From positions 186,001 to 250,000 of the forward strand of contig NZ_JBNILH010000007.1 in the NCBI RefSeq assembly GCF_050107595.1: 64,000 nucleotides of DNA. The letters run 5' to 3'. The notes beneath the pieces are model-generated. The model made no database searches, had not been told where the DNA came from, and saw only the letters and a program-made list of their open reading frames with translations. Below, piece after piece: positions 49,973 through 57,984 of the stretch (the stretch's first letter is position 1; each line of letters opens with the position of its first letter). This DNA is from Bacillus_AB infantis_C (GTDB lineage Bacteria; Bacillota; Bacilli; Bacillales; Cytobacillaceae). The translations under genes were made by a program, and so were the position numbers.

Positions 49973-50758
49973 ATGAATATAAGTAAAGAAAGAAAAATTG
50001 TTCAATACAAAGGTGGGAAGCTTACAGAGGGTGCAGACCTGATAGCAGAAGAGTTCCCTCTCACCATCTTTATCAATGGCGAAGAATTTGCCACGATGGT
50101 TTGTTCCCCGGACGGACTGGAAGAGCTGGCGGTCGGATTCCTTGCTTCCGAAGGAGTCATACGCAGCAGCAGAGAGCTGACAAGCCTCCAGGTAGACAGC
50201 AGCAAGGGCTTTGCTTATGCCGAGGTAAGCAGGTACAGTCCAGCCTTAAAGCCGGCCCATTCCAAAAGATTCATTGGCTCCTGCTGCGGCAAAAGCCGCC
50301 AGTTTTATCTCCTCAGTGATGTAAATACGGCCAAGACCTCCACTTCAACCGCATCTCTGACAGCAGAGGAATGCCTGTCAGCGATGAAGCAGCTGCAGGA
50401 GGCGAGCATTGACTTCCGGCAGACCGGCGGTGTCCACAATGCTGCTTTATTCCAAGGTGACAGGATGATCATCAGCCGTACAGATATTGGCAGGCATAAT
50501 GCTTTAGATAAAATCCTGGGATACTGTATAATAAATAAGATACCTGTACGGGATAAAGCGATTGCGTTCAGCGGAAGGATTTCTTCGGAAGTGCTTCTGA
50601 AGGCCTCCAAAATCGGGGTCGGCATCTTATTGTCCAAGTCCGCGCCAACCGGTCTTGCGATTGATCTTGCGGAAGATTTGAACATAACTGCCGCAGGGTT
50701 TATCAGGGGAAATTCCTTTAACGTATACTCCTGCCCGGAACGGATTACAGAAATTTAA
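49973..50758 (+). CDS. fdhD: Formate dehydrogenase accessory sulfurtransferase FdhD
   Basis: A 261-aa protein that passes sulfur from a cysteine desulfurase to the molybdenum cofactor of formate dehydrogenase. The catalytic Cys pair region is RFIGSCCGKSRQ. The GTP/Moco-binding signatures are FRQTGGVHNAALF, ISRTDIGRHNALDKILG and FSGRISSEVLLKASKIGVGI. The start is ATG at 49973, with GGGTGA six bases ahead; an upstream GTG is possible. It is followed by moaA after 13 bases, consistent with molybdenum cofactor delivery. The formate dehydrogenase itself is outside the window. Confidence 0.95.
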   Translation: MNISKERKIVQYKGGKLTEGADLIAEEFPLTIFINGEEFATMVCSPDGLEELAVGFLASEGVIRSSRELTSLQVDSSKGFAYAEVSRYSPALKPAHSKRFIGSCCGKSRQFYLLSDVNTAKTSTSTASLTAEECLSAMKQLQEASIDFRQTGGVHNAALFQGDRMIISRTDIGRHNALDKILGYCIINKIPVRDKAIAFSGRISSEVLLKASKIGVGILLSKSAPTGLAIDLAEDLNITAAGFIRGNSFNVYSCPERITEI

Positions 50759-50771
50759 AGGAGGCCATCCC

Positions 50772-51785
50772 ATGCTCAAAGATAAACTAGACAGAAATCT
50801 GCGGGATCTGCGCATCTCCGTTACCGATAAATGCAATTTGCGCTGCACATACTGCATGCCGGCGGAAATATTTGGCCCCGGTTATGCCTTCATGCCGAAG
50901 GACCAGCTCCTTTCGTTCGAGGAAATAGAGAAGCTTGCGTCCGTTTTTGCGAAGGCATTTGGAATCCAAAAATTCAGGCTCACCGGGGGTGAGCCTTTAA
51001 TGCGAAAAGATCTCCCCCAGCTCGTCGAGAAATTGTCCAGCATTCCCGGGGTTGATGATATAGCCATGACAACTAATGGAATACTGCTTCCCCGCTATGC
51101 AAAAGAACTGAAATCCGCAGGGCTTCGCAGGGTTTCCATAAGCCTCGATTCTTTGGATAATGACCTGTTCGGAAAAATTAACGGCCGCGGTATCAAGGTT
51201 GATCAAGTGCTGAAAGGCATTGATGCAGCAGCCGATGCCGGCTTAAAAGTAAAAATTAACATGGTTGTCCAGAAAGGCGTCAATGATAAGCATGTCATCC
51301 CAATGGCCAAATTCTTTAAAGAAAAAGGACATGCCCTTAGATTCATTGAATTTATGGATGTCGGCAACACAAATCAATGGAATATGGACACAGTTTATAC
51401 AAAGAAGGACATCCTCCGCGATATAGCCGAAGTCCTGCCCTTCCAGCCTGCCCCGCCGAATTATCCGGGGGAAGTTGCAAAAAGATATGTATATGAAGGC
51501 TCAGAAGCTGAATTTGGAATCATCTCTTCTGTCACTGACGCTTTTTGCTCATCATGCAACAGAGCCCGTCTTTCTGCTGAAGGCAAACTGTATACATGCC
51601 TGTTTTCTTCTGCAGGGCATAACCTCAAAGAGCCGCTCAGGGCGGGTAAAACCGACGATGAGCTCCAACGCATCATCTCTGGTATCTGGAATGCCAGGGA
51701 TGACCGGTATTCTGAAACAAGGGATGAGCTGAAAACCAGCCAAACTCCACGAAAGAAAGTTGAAATGTCCCATATTGGAGGCTGA
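50772..51785 (+). CDS. moaA: GTP 3',8-cyclase MoaA
   Basis: A 337-aa radical SAM enzyme, first step of molybdenum cofactor synthesis. The SAM-bound cluster Cys are 21, 25 and 28 (TDKCNLRCTYCMP). The C-terminal cluster Cys are in DAFCSSCNRARLSAEGKLYTCLF. The essential C-terminal GG is present (SHIGG). Other motifs are FRLTGGEPLMRKDL and SLDSLDNDLFGKING. The start follows AAAGGAGGCC. It is co-transcribed with fdhD and probably osmC. Confidence 0.97.
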   Translation: MLKDKLDRNLRDLRISVTDKCNLRCTYCMPAEIFGPGYAFMPKDQLLSFEEIEKLASVFAKAFGIQKFRLTGGEPLMRKDLPQLVEKLSSIPGVDDIAMTTNGILLPRYAKELKSAGLRRVSISLDSLDNDLFGKINGRGIKVDQVLKGIDAAADAGLKVKINMVVQKGVNDKHVIPMAKFFKEKGHALRFIEFMDVGNTNQWNMDTVYTKKDILRDIAEVLPFQPAPPNYPGEVAKRYVYEGSEAEFGIISSVTDAFCSSCNRARLSAEGKLYTCLFSSAGHNLKEPLRAGKTDDELQRIISGIWNARDDRYSETRDELKTSQTPRKKVEMSHIGG

Positions 51786-51818
51786 ATCCGGTCTCTATTA
51801 CGTACAGGAGGATGCACA

Positions 51819-52268
51819 ATGGCAGAACACCGCTTTGAACTAAAAGCCCACTGGCCCGGATTGCGCAATGATGCCGGGACGCTCAAGACAAAAGGGCTGT
51901 CGACCAGCATTTCCATCCCCCCGGAAATGGACGGGCCTGGCATAGGGACAAACCCGGATGAAATGCTCCTCGGCGCGGCCGCAACATGCTATATTATTAC
52001 TCTGGCAGCCATGATGGAGAGAAGCAGGCTCGAAAAAGAGGACTTAACGATAGAATCTACAGGAATTGTTGATGTCACTAACGGGGTCATAACTTATAAA
52101 GAAATCATCCACCGTCCCCATATTATTTTGAAATCGGACGCGTCAGACCGTGACCTTCAGCTTGCCGAACGGCTTGCCCAAAAAGCTGAGGGATCCTGTA
52201 TGATTTCAAGGGCTGTAAAAGGAAATGTGGAAATCTCACTTTATACGGATATAAAAAGAGCTGACTAA
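51819..52268 (+). CDS. OsmC-family peroxiredoxin-like protein
   Basis: A 149-aa OsmC/Ohr fold protein, possibly an organic hydroperoxide or peroxide reductase. The reactive first Cys is in GAAATCYIITLAAMMERS and the second in KAEGSCMISRAV, the usual two-cysteine arrangement (SACHN-like motif reduced to ATCYI). Substrate is not fixed; some members have other roles. The start follows CAGGAGGATGCACA. It lies 33 bases after moaA and ends before a bidirectional terminator, so it closes the fdhD-moaA-osmC operon. Confidence 0.9.
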   Translation: MAEHRFELKAHWPGLRNDAGTLKTKGLSTSISIPPEMDGPGIGTNPDEMLLGAAATCYIITLAAMMERSRLEKEDLTIESTGIVDVTNGVITYKEIIHRPHIILKSDASDRDLQLAERLAQKAEGSCMISRAVKGNVEISLYTDIKRAD

Positions 52269-52272
52269 AGAT

Positions 52273-52339
52273 AAAAAAATGCCCGGGAAACTGAACTGTA
52301 CCACTATATGTGGCCAACTCAGATTTCCCGGGCATTTTT
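52273..52339. terminator. Bidirectional terminator
   Basis: Sixteen-base perfect arms AAAAATGCCCGGGAAA / TTTCCCGGGCATTTTT around a 33-base inner structured loop, between the convergent osmC-like and HAD genes. Confidence 0.88.
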
Positions 52340-52370
52340 GAACTTGAAGAGTGCCTTATTTTTTCTTCAA

Positions 52371-53135
52371 CTAGCTTAGCTGCTTTTTGAGGGCAAACTT
52401 TCTGATAGCTGCCGCCACTCCATCCTCAGTATTGGCTGCGGTCACTGCGTCGGCTGCGACCTTTACTGTCTCCTGGGCATTTCCCATTGCTACACCCCAG
52501 CCGCATTCCCTGATCATTGAAATATCATTCAGGCTGTCCCCGACAGCCATCACATGATCCATGGTTAAGCCAAGAAGTTCGCAGACCCTCTTGATGCCAT
52601 TAGCCTTATTGACTCCAAGTGCATTGACTTCAATATTGGTCAGAGCGCTGTTCGTTATTTCCAGCTCTCCCCGTTCTGACAATGTCTGCAGAACCGTTTC
52701 CCTTGCCGCATCATCCTCAATGTTAAAACCGAACTTCAGCCATTCGTTTGACAGCAGATCCTCCGGCATTTCATCACGGTACACCTTCTCGCTGTTAACC
52801 GCCCAGAAGCCGGCTTTATGCTCTTTTGACAAATCCCACATCCAGCTGATCAGCTCCGCAGATACCGGATTCCTTTCCACAAGGCTTCCGTCCGGTCCCC
52901 AAATTTCCCCTCCGTTGATAGTCACCAAATAGGAGTCAAGCTCGAGGGAATCTGCGTGATCCCTGCAAGTAAGCCTTGTCCTGCCAGTACTTAACACCAC
53001 TTTAATGCCTGCTTCAATGGCTTCCTTTACAGCTTTACGGTTTCCATCCGATACTTCGCCTTTTTCATTCAATAATGTTCCGTCCATATCCAATGCAATC
53101 AGTTTAATCTCTGGACTATCTTCTCTGTTTTGCAA
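52371..53135 (-). CDS. Cof-type HAD-IIB phosphatase
   Basis: A 254-aa haloacid dehalogenase-like phosphatase. Motif I is LIALDMDGTLLNEKGEV (nucleophile Asp). Motif II is VLSTGRTRLTC. Motif III/IV is MAVGDSLNDISMIRECGWGVAMGNA. The C2-type cap of the Cof/YwpJ subfamily lies between them. Substrates are usually sugar phosphates, FMN or pyridoxal phosphate. The start is TTG at 53135, with GAGAGGA ten bases ahead. Single gene, convergent with the osmC-like gene. Confidence 0.9.
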   Translation of the reverse strand: MQNREDSPEIKLIALDMDGTLLNEKGEVSDGNRKAVKEAIEAGIKVVLSTGRTRLTCRDHADSLELDSYLVTINGGEIWGPDGSLVERNPVSAELISWMWDLSKEHKAGFWAVNSEKVYRDEMPEDLLSNEWLKFGFNIEDDAARETVLQTLSERGELEITNSALTNIEVNALGVNKANGIKRVCELLGLTMDHVMAVGDSLNDISMIRECGWGVAMGNAQETVKVAADAVTAANTEDGVAAAIRKFALKKQLS

Positions 53136-53282
53136 TGCGGCTCAGTCCTCTCTCGAATTATGTCTATATTATTATAATAAAAAAATGGCATGTCTATCCA
53201 ATGATAGACTTCCCCGCTCTTTTTTATCCTATATATACTCTGCACCGGGAAGAAGCTCTGTCAGCCAATCTTAGCATAAACT

Positions 53283-54218
53283 TTACAAATTCTCTCCGGG
53301 CCAGAATGTTCCCCCAAGCTTCAGGACCTTTAGCTGTTCCTTGGGCAAGGCGAGCCTGTCCCATTCTTTTTCAAGCCTCTCCAATGCTTCAGGACCAGTA
53401 TCATCTGCAAGGCGGTACGCACCATAATGCATGGGAATGAACAGCTTTCCTTTCAGCTCAAGAAAGGCTTTTACTGCATCCTCAGGATTGATATGGGAAA
53501 CAGACATGAACCATTCCGGCTCATATGCGCCGATCGGCATCAGGATAATATCAAGCTTGTGCTTTTCCGCTATATCCTTGAAGCCCCTGAAATAGCCGGT
53601 GTCACCTGCAAAATATACTGATTGTTCTTCTTCAGGATGTTCAATGATCCAGCCTCCCCAGTGGGAGGTATTGGTGTCATTCAGGCCCCGCCTTGTCCAA
53701 TGCTGGGCCGGGACAAAGGTAAGCTTGAGAGCACCCGCTTCAAAGCTGTCCCACCAGTCTGCCTCGTGGATATTCTTATAGCCGCGCTTAGTAAAAGCCT
53801 TCTTCAAGCCTGCCGGCACATAGAAAGCCGGATTCCCTGCAAGCTTTCTGATAGTAGGGAAATCAAGGTGATCATAGTGGCCATGAGATATCAGAACCAT
53901 ATCAATGGGAGGCAGAGAAGCGATGGGCATGCCAGGATCCGTCAGCCTCCTTTGCACCCCCATCCTCAAAGCCCAAACAGGGTCAGTGATCATATTCAAT
54001 CCACCCCTCTGTAAAAGAAATGTAGAATGTCCTATCCAAGTCACTGACACGGACTCCCGGTTTTGCTTAAGCTTTTCCGTTTCCTTCTCTTCAGCCTGTG
54101 CTATCTGCGCATTTAAATCTTTCTTATTCCTCCGCCTCTCCCGCGACCAGCGCAGCATATCCCTGAACCCATGTTCATTTTTCACACCGTCATAATTTTC
54201 ATATCTGGAGCCTTTCAT
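53283..54218 (-). CDS. MBL-fold metallohydrolase (UlaG/NAPE-PLD-like)
   Basis: A 311-aa metallo-beta-lactamase-fold protein of the long NAPE-PLD-like group. Metal motifs are VLISHGHYDHLDFPTIRKL (HxHxDH), then VPAQHWTRRG, VYFAGDTGYFRGF with the bridging Asp, and FIPMHYGAYRL. The N-terminal 60 residues are charged and helical (WSRERRRNKKDLNAQ) and no signal peptide is seen. The start follows AAGGAAGGTAATGGG. Substrate may be a phosphodiester or lactone, not decidable here. Confidence 0.9.
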   Translation of the reverse strand: MKGSRYENYDGVKNEHGFRDMLRWSRERRRNKKDLNAQIAQAEEKETEKLKQNRESVSVTWIGHSTFLLQRGGLNMITDPVWALRMGVQRRLTDPGMPIASLPPIDMVLISHGHYDHLDFPTIRKLAGNPAFYVPAGLKKAFTKRGYKNIHEADWWDSFEAGALKLTFVPAQHWTRRGLNDTNTSHWGGWIIEHPEEEQSVYFAGDTGYFRGFKDIAEKHKLDIILMPIGAYEPEWFMSVSHINPEDAVKAFLELKGKLFIPMHYGAYRLADDTGPEALERLEKEWDRLALPKEQLKVLKLGGTFWPGENL

Positions 54219-54310
54219 CCCATTACCTTCCTTAACCGCCTAATATGGCTTTGATTCTTTTATTTTACTAGTGCGGCTGGGAAGCGGCAAAAGATTGCAC
54301 TTTTCTGTAA

Positions 54311-54339
54311 AGAAAAAGACCGGGTATTTCACCCGGTCC
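54311..54339 (-). terminator. Intrinsic terminator of the murR-like gene
   Basis: GACCGGGT / ACCCGGTC arms with a five-base loop, followed on the minus strand by TTTTTCTTT. Confidence 0.85.
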
Positions 54340-54341
54340 AA

Positions 54342-55220
54342 CTACTTCAAAGGCTTAGACTTAACATTCTCCCGCAGAAAATCGATGGCACTTCTGGTTT
54401 CATCCAGATAGGCAATGCTTTCATCATACTGCCGGGAAGCGGCACACATGAAAAGAATATCAATCACATGGAGCTGTGCGATCCTCGAGGAAGTTGCACC
54501 GCTCCTGAAAGTTGGCTCTTTTGTGGAAGATGTGAAAAGCCTGATGCCAGCTTGATCTGAAACGAGGGAGCTTCCGTACTTTGTAAGGGAAATTGTTACA
54601 GCGCCCCGCTTGTTGGCAAGCTCAAGTATTTTGGCAACCTCAAACGTTTTGCCTGAGAAAGAAATCCCAAACAGCACATCATCCGGCTTAACATTCGCAA
54701 CCAGTGTGGCTGTCATATGGATATCAGCAAAGGCTGTAGCATGCTTATTGATGCGAAGGAATTTCTGCTGGGCGTCCTGCGCGATGATGCTGGAGGCGCC
54801 AACTCCGAAGAAATGTACAGTCTCAGCCTTCTGGATAGCTTCGACAGCCTTGGAAAGCTCCTCAGTGCTCAACAGGTCGGCAGTTTCCCTGATTGTCTGG
54901 ATGCTGTTGCTCGACATTTTCTCAATGATTGAATGCTGTGATTCATTGGGCTCAATATCCCTGAAACCGGGGTGGTCGGTTTTCTGCAGATCTCCGGCAA
55001 TCCTCAGCTTCAATTCCTGGTAGCCTTTCAGTCCAAGCGACTTGCAGAGCCTGATTACGGCCGCACTGCTTGTGGAGCTCCGCTTGCCCAGCTCACTGGC
55101 TGTCAATGCGATCGCTTCCTTTGGATATTCAAGGATGAAGGATGCAATTTTTTTCTCTGAAGGAGGCAGCTTTCCCAGCATTTCGGAAAGCATGACAAGC
55201 CCGCCATTAATAAAAGACAT
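54342..55220 (-). CDS. murR: RpiR-family regulator, MurR-like
   Basis: A 292-aa regulator. The N-terminal domain (LGKLPPSEKKIASFILEYP, then ASELGKRSSTSSAAVIRLCKSLGLKGYQELK) is the RpiR helix-turn-helix and closely recalls B. subtilis MurR (YbbH). Residues 120-260 are a SIS sugar-phosphate domain (TVHFFGVGASSIIAQDAQQKF; LFGISFSGKTFEVAKILEL). MurR senses MurNAc-6P or related sugar phosphate. The start at 55220 has GAGGT before it and aligns with the family N-terminus. It lies 19 kb from murQ-murP-mupG, whose promoter has two RpiR-type palindromes; the link is inference. Confidence 0.85.
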   Translation of the reverse strand: MSFINGGLVMLSEMLGKLPPSEKKIASFILEYPKEAIALTASELGKRSSTSSAAVIRLCKSLGLKGYQELKLRIAGDLQKTDHPGFRDIEPNESQHSIIEKMSSNSIQTIRETADLLSTEELSKAVEAIQKAETVHFFGVGASSIIAQDAQQKFLRINKHATAFADIHMTATLVANVKPDDVLFGISFSGKTFEVAKILELANKRGAVTISLTKYGSSLVSDQAGIRLFTSSTKEPTFRSGATSSRIAQLHVIDILFMCAASRQYDESIAYLDETRSAIDFLRENVKSKPLK

Positions 55221-55384
55221 GGAATACCTCACTTGCATAAAATTTATTATTTATATTATAACGCCTTTTCCCTGTTCTATCATTTTTGAGCAGTGCAGAA
55301 GATGTAAAATGTGCTTTGCTGCTTCATTGCCTGCAAAAACCCGCCATGTTATGATAGACAAAAAGAAGTGTTGGAGTGCTTAAA

Positions 55385-55690
55385 ATGTATATTGTCCATT
55401 CTACCTTTACCGTTCCGGCCGAAAAGGCCTCAGAGGTAATAGAAATCTACCATAACCGATCCCGGAAAGTCGATCAGTCCGAAGGGTTCAAAAAATTCCT
55501 TCTGCTTCAGAACAGCAAACGCCCGGGAGACATCACCGTCCATATGGAATGGGATACGAAGGAAAGTTATTTAAATTGGGTCAAAAGCGCCCAATTCAAG
55601 GAAATCCATGACCTTGAAAAGAAATACCCCGACCAGGAGCTTGCCGCGGTCATTCCAAAGGTAACCCAATTCGAGGTTGTTGGAGACTAG
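55385..55690 (+). CDS. ABM-fold heme-degrading monooxygenase-like protein
   Basis: A 101-aa protein of the antibiotic biosynthesis monooxygenase fold, similar in layout to HmoA/IsdG proteins. Blocks are MYIVHSTFTVPAEKASEVIEIY, the NRSRKVDQSEGFKKFLLLQN strand-helix, and HMEWDTKESYLNWVKS. A heme-degrading role is common in Bacillus for proteins of this shape, but the diagnostic Asn/His/Trp set is only partly evident (Asn in YHNRS, Trp in EWDT and NWVK). The start at 55385 has TTGGAG eight bases ahead. Single gene with its own terminator. Confidence 0.82.
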   Translation: MYIVHSTFTVPAEKASEVIEIYHNRSRKVDQSEGFKKFLLLQNSKRPGDITVHMEWDTKESYLNWVKSAQFKEIHDLEKKYPDQELAAVIPKVTQFEVVGD

Positions 55691-55701
55691 CACCTCAACC
55701 A

Positions 55702-55739
55702 GGACCCCCGCTCCAATTTTTGGAGCGGGGGTCACTTTC
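55702..55739 (+). terminator. Intrinsic terminator
   Basis: GACCCCCGCTCCA / TGGAGCGGGGGTC arms with a five-base loop, 12 bases after the ABM gene. Confidence 0.85.
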
Positions 55740-55901
55740 TGCACGGCATTAACTGAAGCTAAAGCGCCTTGATTACCCCAAGGAACGCAGACTAAGAATG
55801 CTGCCCTGCAGGAACGTCTTGAGGCCTCTGCTCATCTGCTGGATGTTGATCAAGTATTGATAATTATCCAAGTGGTTACAATTTATAATTTCCTGCCCAA
55901 C

Positions 55902-55927
55902 AAAAAAGCTCCCCAAAAAGGAGAACT
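55902..55927 (-). terminator. Terminator of the decayed nuclease gene
   Basis: On the minus strand TCTCC / GGGGA arms are followed by CTTTTTTG, just after the ancestral stop of the nuclease gene. Confidence 0.6.
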
Positions 55928-55934
55928 TCTATCA

Positions 55935-56772
55935 TTATTTCTCACAAGCCCAATCGTCTTTATCACGGTCATGCCTGAAGCATAAGCCGGATGTGTGGAT
56001 GGGACGCCGTTCGGATGCACCTTCCTCAGTTCGGTGCAGTTTTTGAAACTTTCCTGCTCATTTGGCACAGTGCCATCCGCCTTGTCTCCGGAACCCTGAT
56101 CTTTCTTTGAACTTCCCGCTCCTTCTAAATCCCGACTGTCTAGATCTCCTTTGTTGTGCATTTTGCCCCCCCACAGGCCAGTACTGCTGCTCCGTGCTTC
56201 TCGCGCAAATTCAGCAAACAGCACACTGTATTTGACATCCGGATTGTACGTTGAAGGCTCTGCATAGCCATTCAGTATTAGGCGGGCAATAAACATTTTT
56301 AAGCGGATTTCCTTTTCGACAAAATCATCGGAAGGCACTTCCAGCCAGACAATCCGCAGAAAGCGGCCATAGCGGTCAGTCTCTGATACATCTTTTTGCA
56401 GCCATACTTTTTTGCCCTTTAGGCTCTCAGAAGTATATCTGCCGGCTTCTTTTCCGTACTCCTCCACCTTTGTAGTGACTCAGGAGTGTTTACCCCGATG
56501 AGCCTGATCCTCCGGCCGACAGCTAATTCCACGGTAGCCCCATCGACCGCTCTCTTCACAATTGCTTCTTCGAATCCAAGCTTGGCAGCTGCCTTTTCCC
56601 CGTTTGCCCGATTGTTTTCTTCTGCAGTATGCGAACCCTTTCCGCTTTCCTGTCCAGCCTTCTGCTATACATCGGACTTTTGCTTGCCGGATTTCAGTGC
56701 GCTCATAGTTTCAGTACAGCTGCTTAGCATCAGCAGCAGGAACGCTGCATAAATAATATTTAAGAGCTTCAT
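55935..56772 (-). pseudogene. Decayed thermonuclease (SNase-excalibur lipoprotein) gene
   Basis: The ancestral protein can be read across three lesions. It opens at 56772 with a lipoprotein signal (MKLLNIIYAAFLLLMLSSC, Cys19). A TAG stop at 56665-56667 follows after 35 codons. The frame then continues through LGFEEAIVKRAVDGATVELA and RIRLIGVNTPES, the staphylococcal-nuclease start. Near 56475 one base is missing, and the text continues TTKVEEYGKEAG, then DRYGRFLRIVWLE and AEFAREARSSSTGLW. Near 55968 another base is missing inside the excalibur calcium motif, whose end DRDKDDWACEK is readable in the next frame up to TAA at 55935. Active-site Arg/Glu residues survive, but no full-length protein can be made. 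Confidence 0.88.
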
Positions 56773-56860
56773 TGAATATCACTGCCTTTTCATGTTGTAA
56801 TCTCTTATGCCAGTATAACTTTCAAAGGCAGACAAACCTATAAAATGCAGTGGACAACTG

Positions 56861-57184
56861 TTATTTCCTGCGGATCCCAAAGCGGGCATTAATCTGCCCT
56901 TTTAGCATCTGCTCGCGGAGGTTCTCATCTTTGGCAATATTTTTTTTCAGATAATCGCTCCTGATTTCATCTGTTCTTACCCCTTCTTCCCTTTTGTTGG
57001 CAATATCAATGAGCTGTTCAACATCTGAGAAGGAATATTTCCTGCTCCCCTTTTCAGTTCTTTCGGGAAAAATAAGACTTCTTTCTTCATAATATCTGAT
57101 CTGCCTCTCACTCAGTCCTGTCAGCTCGCTGACCACGCCAATTGAAATGACTTTTCTGTTTTTGTACGAAGGTTCTTCTTTCAT
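56861..57184 (-). CDS. tnrA: Nitrogen-response regulator TnrA
   Basis: A 107-aa MerR-family regulator. The N-terminal part SYKNRKVISIGVVSELTGLS and the DNA-binding SERQIRYYEERSLIFPERTEKG match TnrA nearly residue for residue. The short C-terminal tail EQMLKGQINARFGIRRK is the segment through which feedback-inhibited glutamine synthetase controls TnrA; it separates TnrA from GlnR, whose tail is longer. TnrA activates or represses nitrogen-limitation genes at TGTNA-N7-TNACA sites, and such a site lies 67 bases upstream, so autoregulation is likely. The start ATG has a weak binding site (GGGGTGAGTGT). No glnA is near. Confidence 0.93.
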   Translation of the reverse strand: MKEEPSYKNRKVISIGVVSELTGLSERQIRYYEERSLIFPERTEKGSRKYSFSDVEQLIDIANKREEGVRTDEIRSDYLKKNIAKDENLREQMLKGQINARFGIRRK

Positions 57185-57250
57185 ACACTCACCCCGAATG
57201 CCTTTATCTTTCTTCCATTATATAAGCAGAAACAGATTTTTACAGAGTTA

Positions 57251-57267
57251 TGTAAGAAAATCTAACA
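57251..57267. promoter_or_regulatory. TnrA/GlnR box
   Basis: TGTAAGAAAATCTAACA fits TGTNA-N7-TNACA perfectly. It lies between the divergent tnrA and fbpA-like genes, 67 bases from tnrA and 107 bases from the fbpA-like start. Confidence 0.8.
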
Positions 57268-57373
57268 TTAATTAACCCTTTTATGAAAAATCAGGCAGAT
57301 TTTCTTACAAAGCACATGAAAATTCTCCTGCTTTTTTCTACACTATAAAAAACGAAAGAAAGGATGAGGACCG

Positions 57374-57535
57374 GTGCCATTTCTTCGCGAGGCAGTTGAG
57401 AAAAAGAAGAAGTATTTCATTCAGTTGCTCGTAAAAGGCGGTTTGCTCGATTCTTATGTAAAATCACTGACACTGACAGAACTTGAGGGAGAGTATAAAA
57501 AATTGCAGAGAGAAAGGGATTCCAACAAACACTGA
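57374..57535 (+). CDS. FbpA-like small basic protein
   Basis: A 53-aa protein opening with GTG after GATGAGGA. The sequence LREAVEKKKKYFIQLLVKGG and LTLTELEGEYKKLQ fits the Fur-regulated basic protein A family (Bacillus FbpA), where such proteins act with the small RNA FsrA in iron sparing. It is divergent from tnrA, and the shared gap holds a TnrA box but no Fur box that I can see. It is followed 16 bases later by a second very small gene. Regulation by nitrogen status instead of iron is a possible twist. Confidence 0.72.
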   Translation: MPFLREAVEKKKKYFIQLLVKGGLLDSYVKSLTLTELEGEYKKLQRERDSNKH

Positions 57536-57551
57536 CTCGGAGGGGAAATTG

Positions 57552-57686
57552 GTGGAAAGAGAAGCAGCAGAACTTGCGAAGAAGATCATTGAACTTGACT
57601 TGCTCCGTGATGAAATTTGGGAAGTGCTCGCAGAACTTGCAGGAGACCGTGCCCACGAATTGCTCAGAATAGCCCAGAACAGCTGA
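57552..57686 (+). CDS. 44-aa acidic helical protein
   Basis: A GTG start eight bases after CGGAGG opens 44 codons (MEREAAELAKKIIELDLLRD at the N-terminus, ending LLRIAQNS). A longer in-frame start would overlap the fbpA-like gene. It is predicted to be one or two amphipathic helices. It probably forms an operon with the fbpA-like gene. I do not recognise the family; FbpB/FbpC-type proteins are also tiny partners, but no sequence likeness is claimed. Confidence 0.6.
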   Translation: MEREAAELAKKIIELDLLRDEIWEVLAELAGDRAHELLRIAQNS

Positions 57687-57796
57687 GAAGGCATGGAACA
57701 TGATTAAGTGCTGCTCTCAAGAAGGGTTATACACCTAAGCAGAAAGATGTACCTTGAGCGGTATAGGAGTGGTATAGGTGCCTGTCACCTATAAGA

Positions 57797-57918
57797 AAAG
57801 CGCAAGCGCCTTGGTCACCCCCGACAAGCACAAGACGATCCTCCCAGAAAGGAGTTCTTTGCCTTTATGGGAGGATTGGCTTGTGACCTCGAGGGGGTAG
57901 GCGCTGGAGCTAGACAGT
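57797..57918. repeat. Long imperfect inverted-repeat element (REP-like, Bacillaceae type)
   Basis: The ends read GCGCAAGCGCCTTGG and AGGCGCTGGAGCTAGACA. Inside, CCCCC / GGGGG and ATCCTCCCA / TGGGAGGAT make a nearly continuous stem of about 45 bp around a 20-base loop. I recall these termini from intergenic repeats in many Bacillaceae genomes, but cannot check it here. Only one copy is in the window. It is non-coding; it may be a miniature mobile element or an mRNA-end structure. Confidence 0.75.
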
Positions 57919-57953
57919 GATCAAATTAGAAAAATATATATTTCTTACCTTGT

Positions 57954-57984
57954 ATAAAAAAAGCCCGCGGCAGCGGGCTTTTTC
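57954..57984 (-). terminator. Intrinsic terminator of the GNAT/nitrilase operon
   Basis: AAAAAGCCCGC / GCGGGCTTTTT arms with a four-base loop, abutting the stop of the first GNAT gene. Confidence 0.88.

Noticed and set aside
57300..57373. Fur box before the fbpA-like gene
   Set aside because: No stretch close to the TGATAATNATTATCA core is present in the region.
57483..57551. Longer version of the 44-aa gene starting at 57483
   Set aside because: It would overlap the fbpA-like gene, whereas a good binding site precedes the GTG at 57552.
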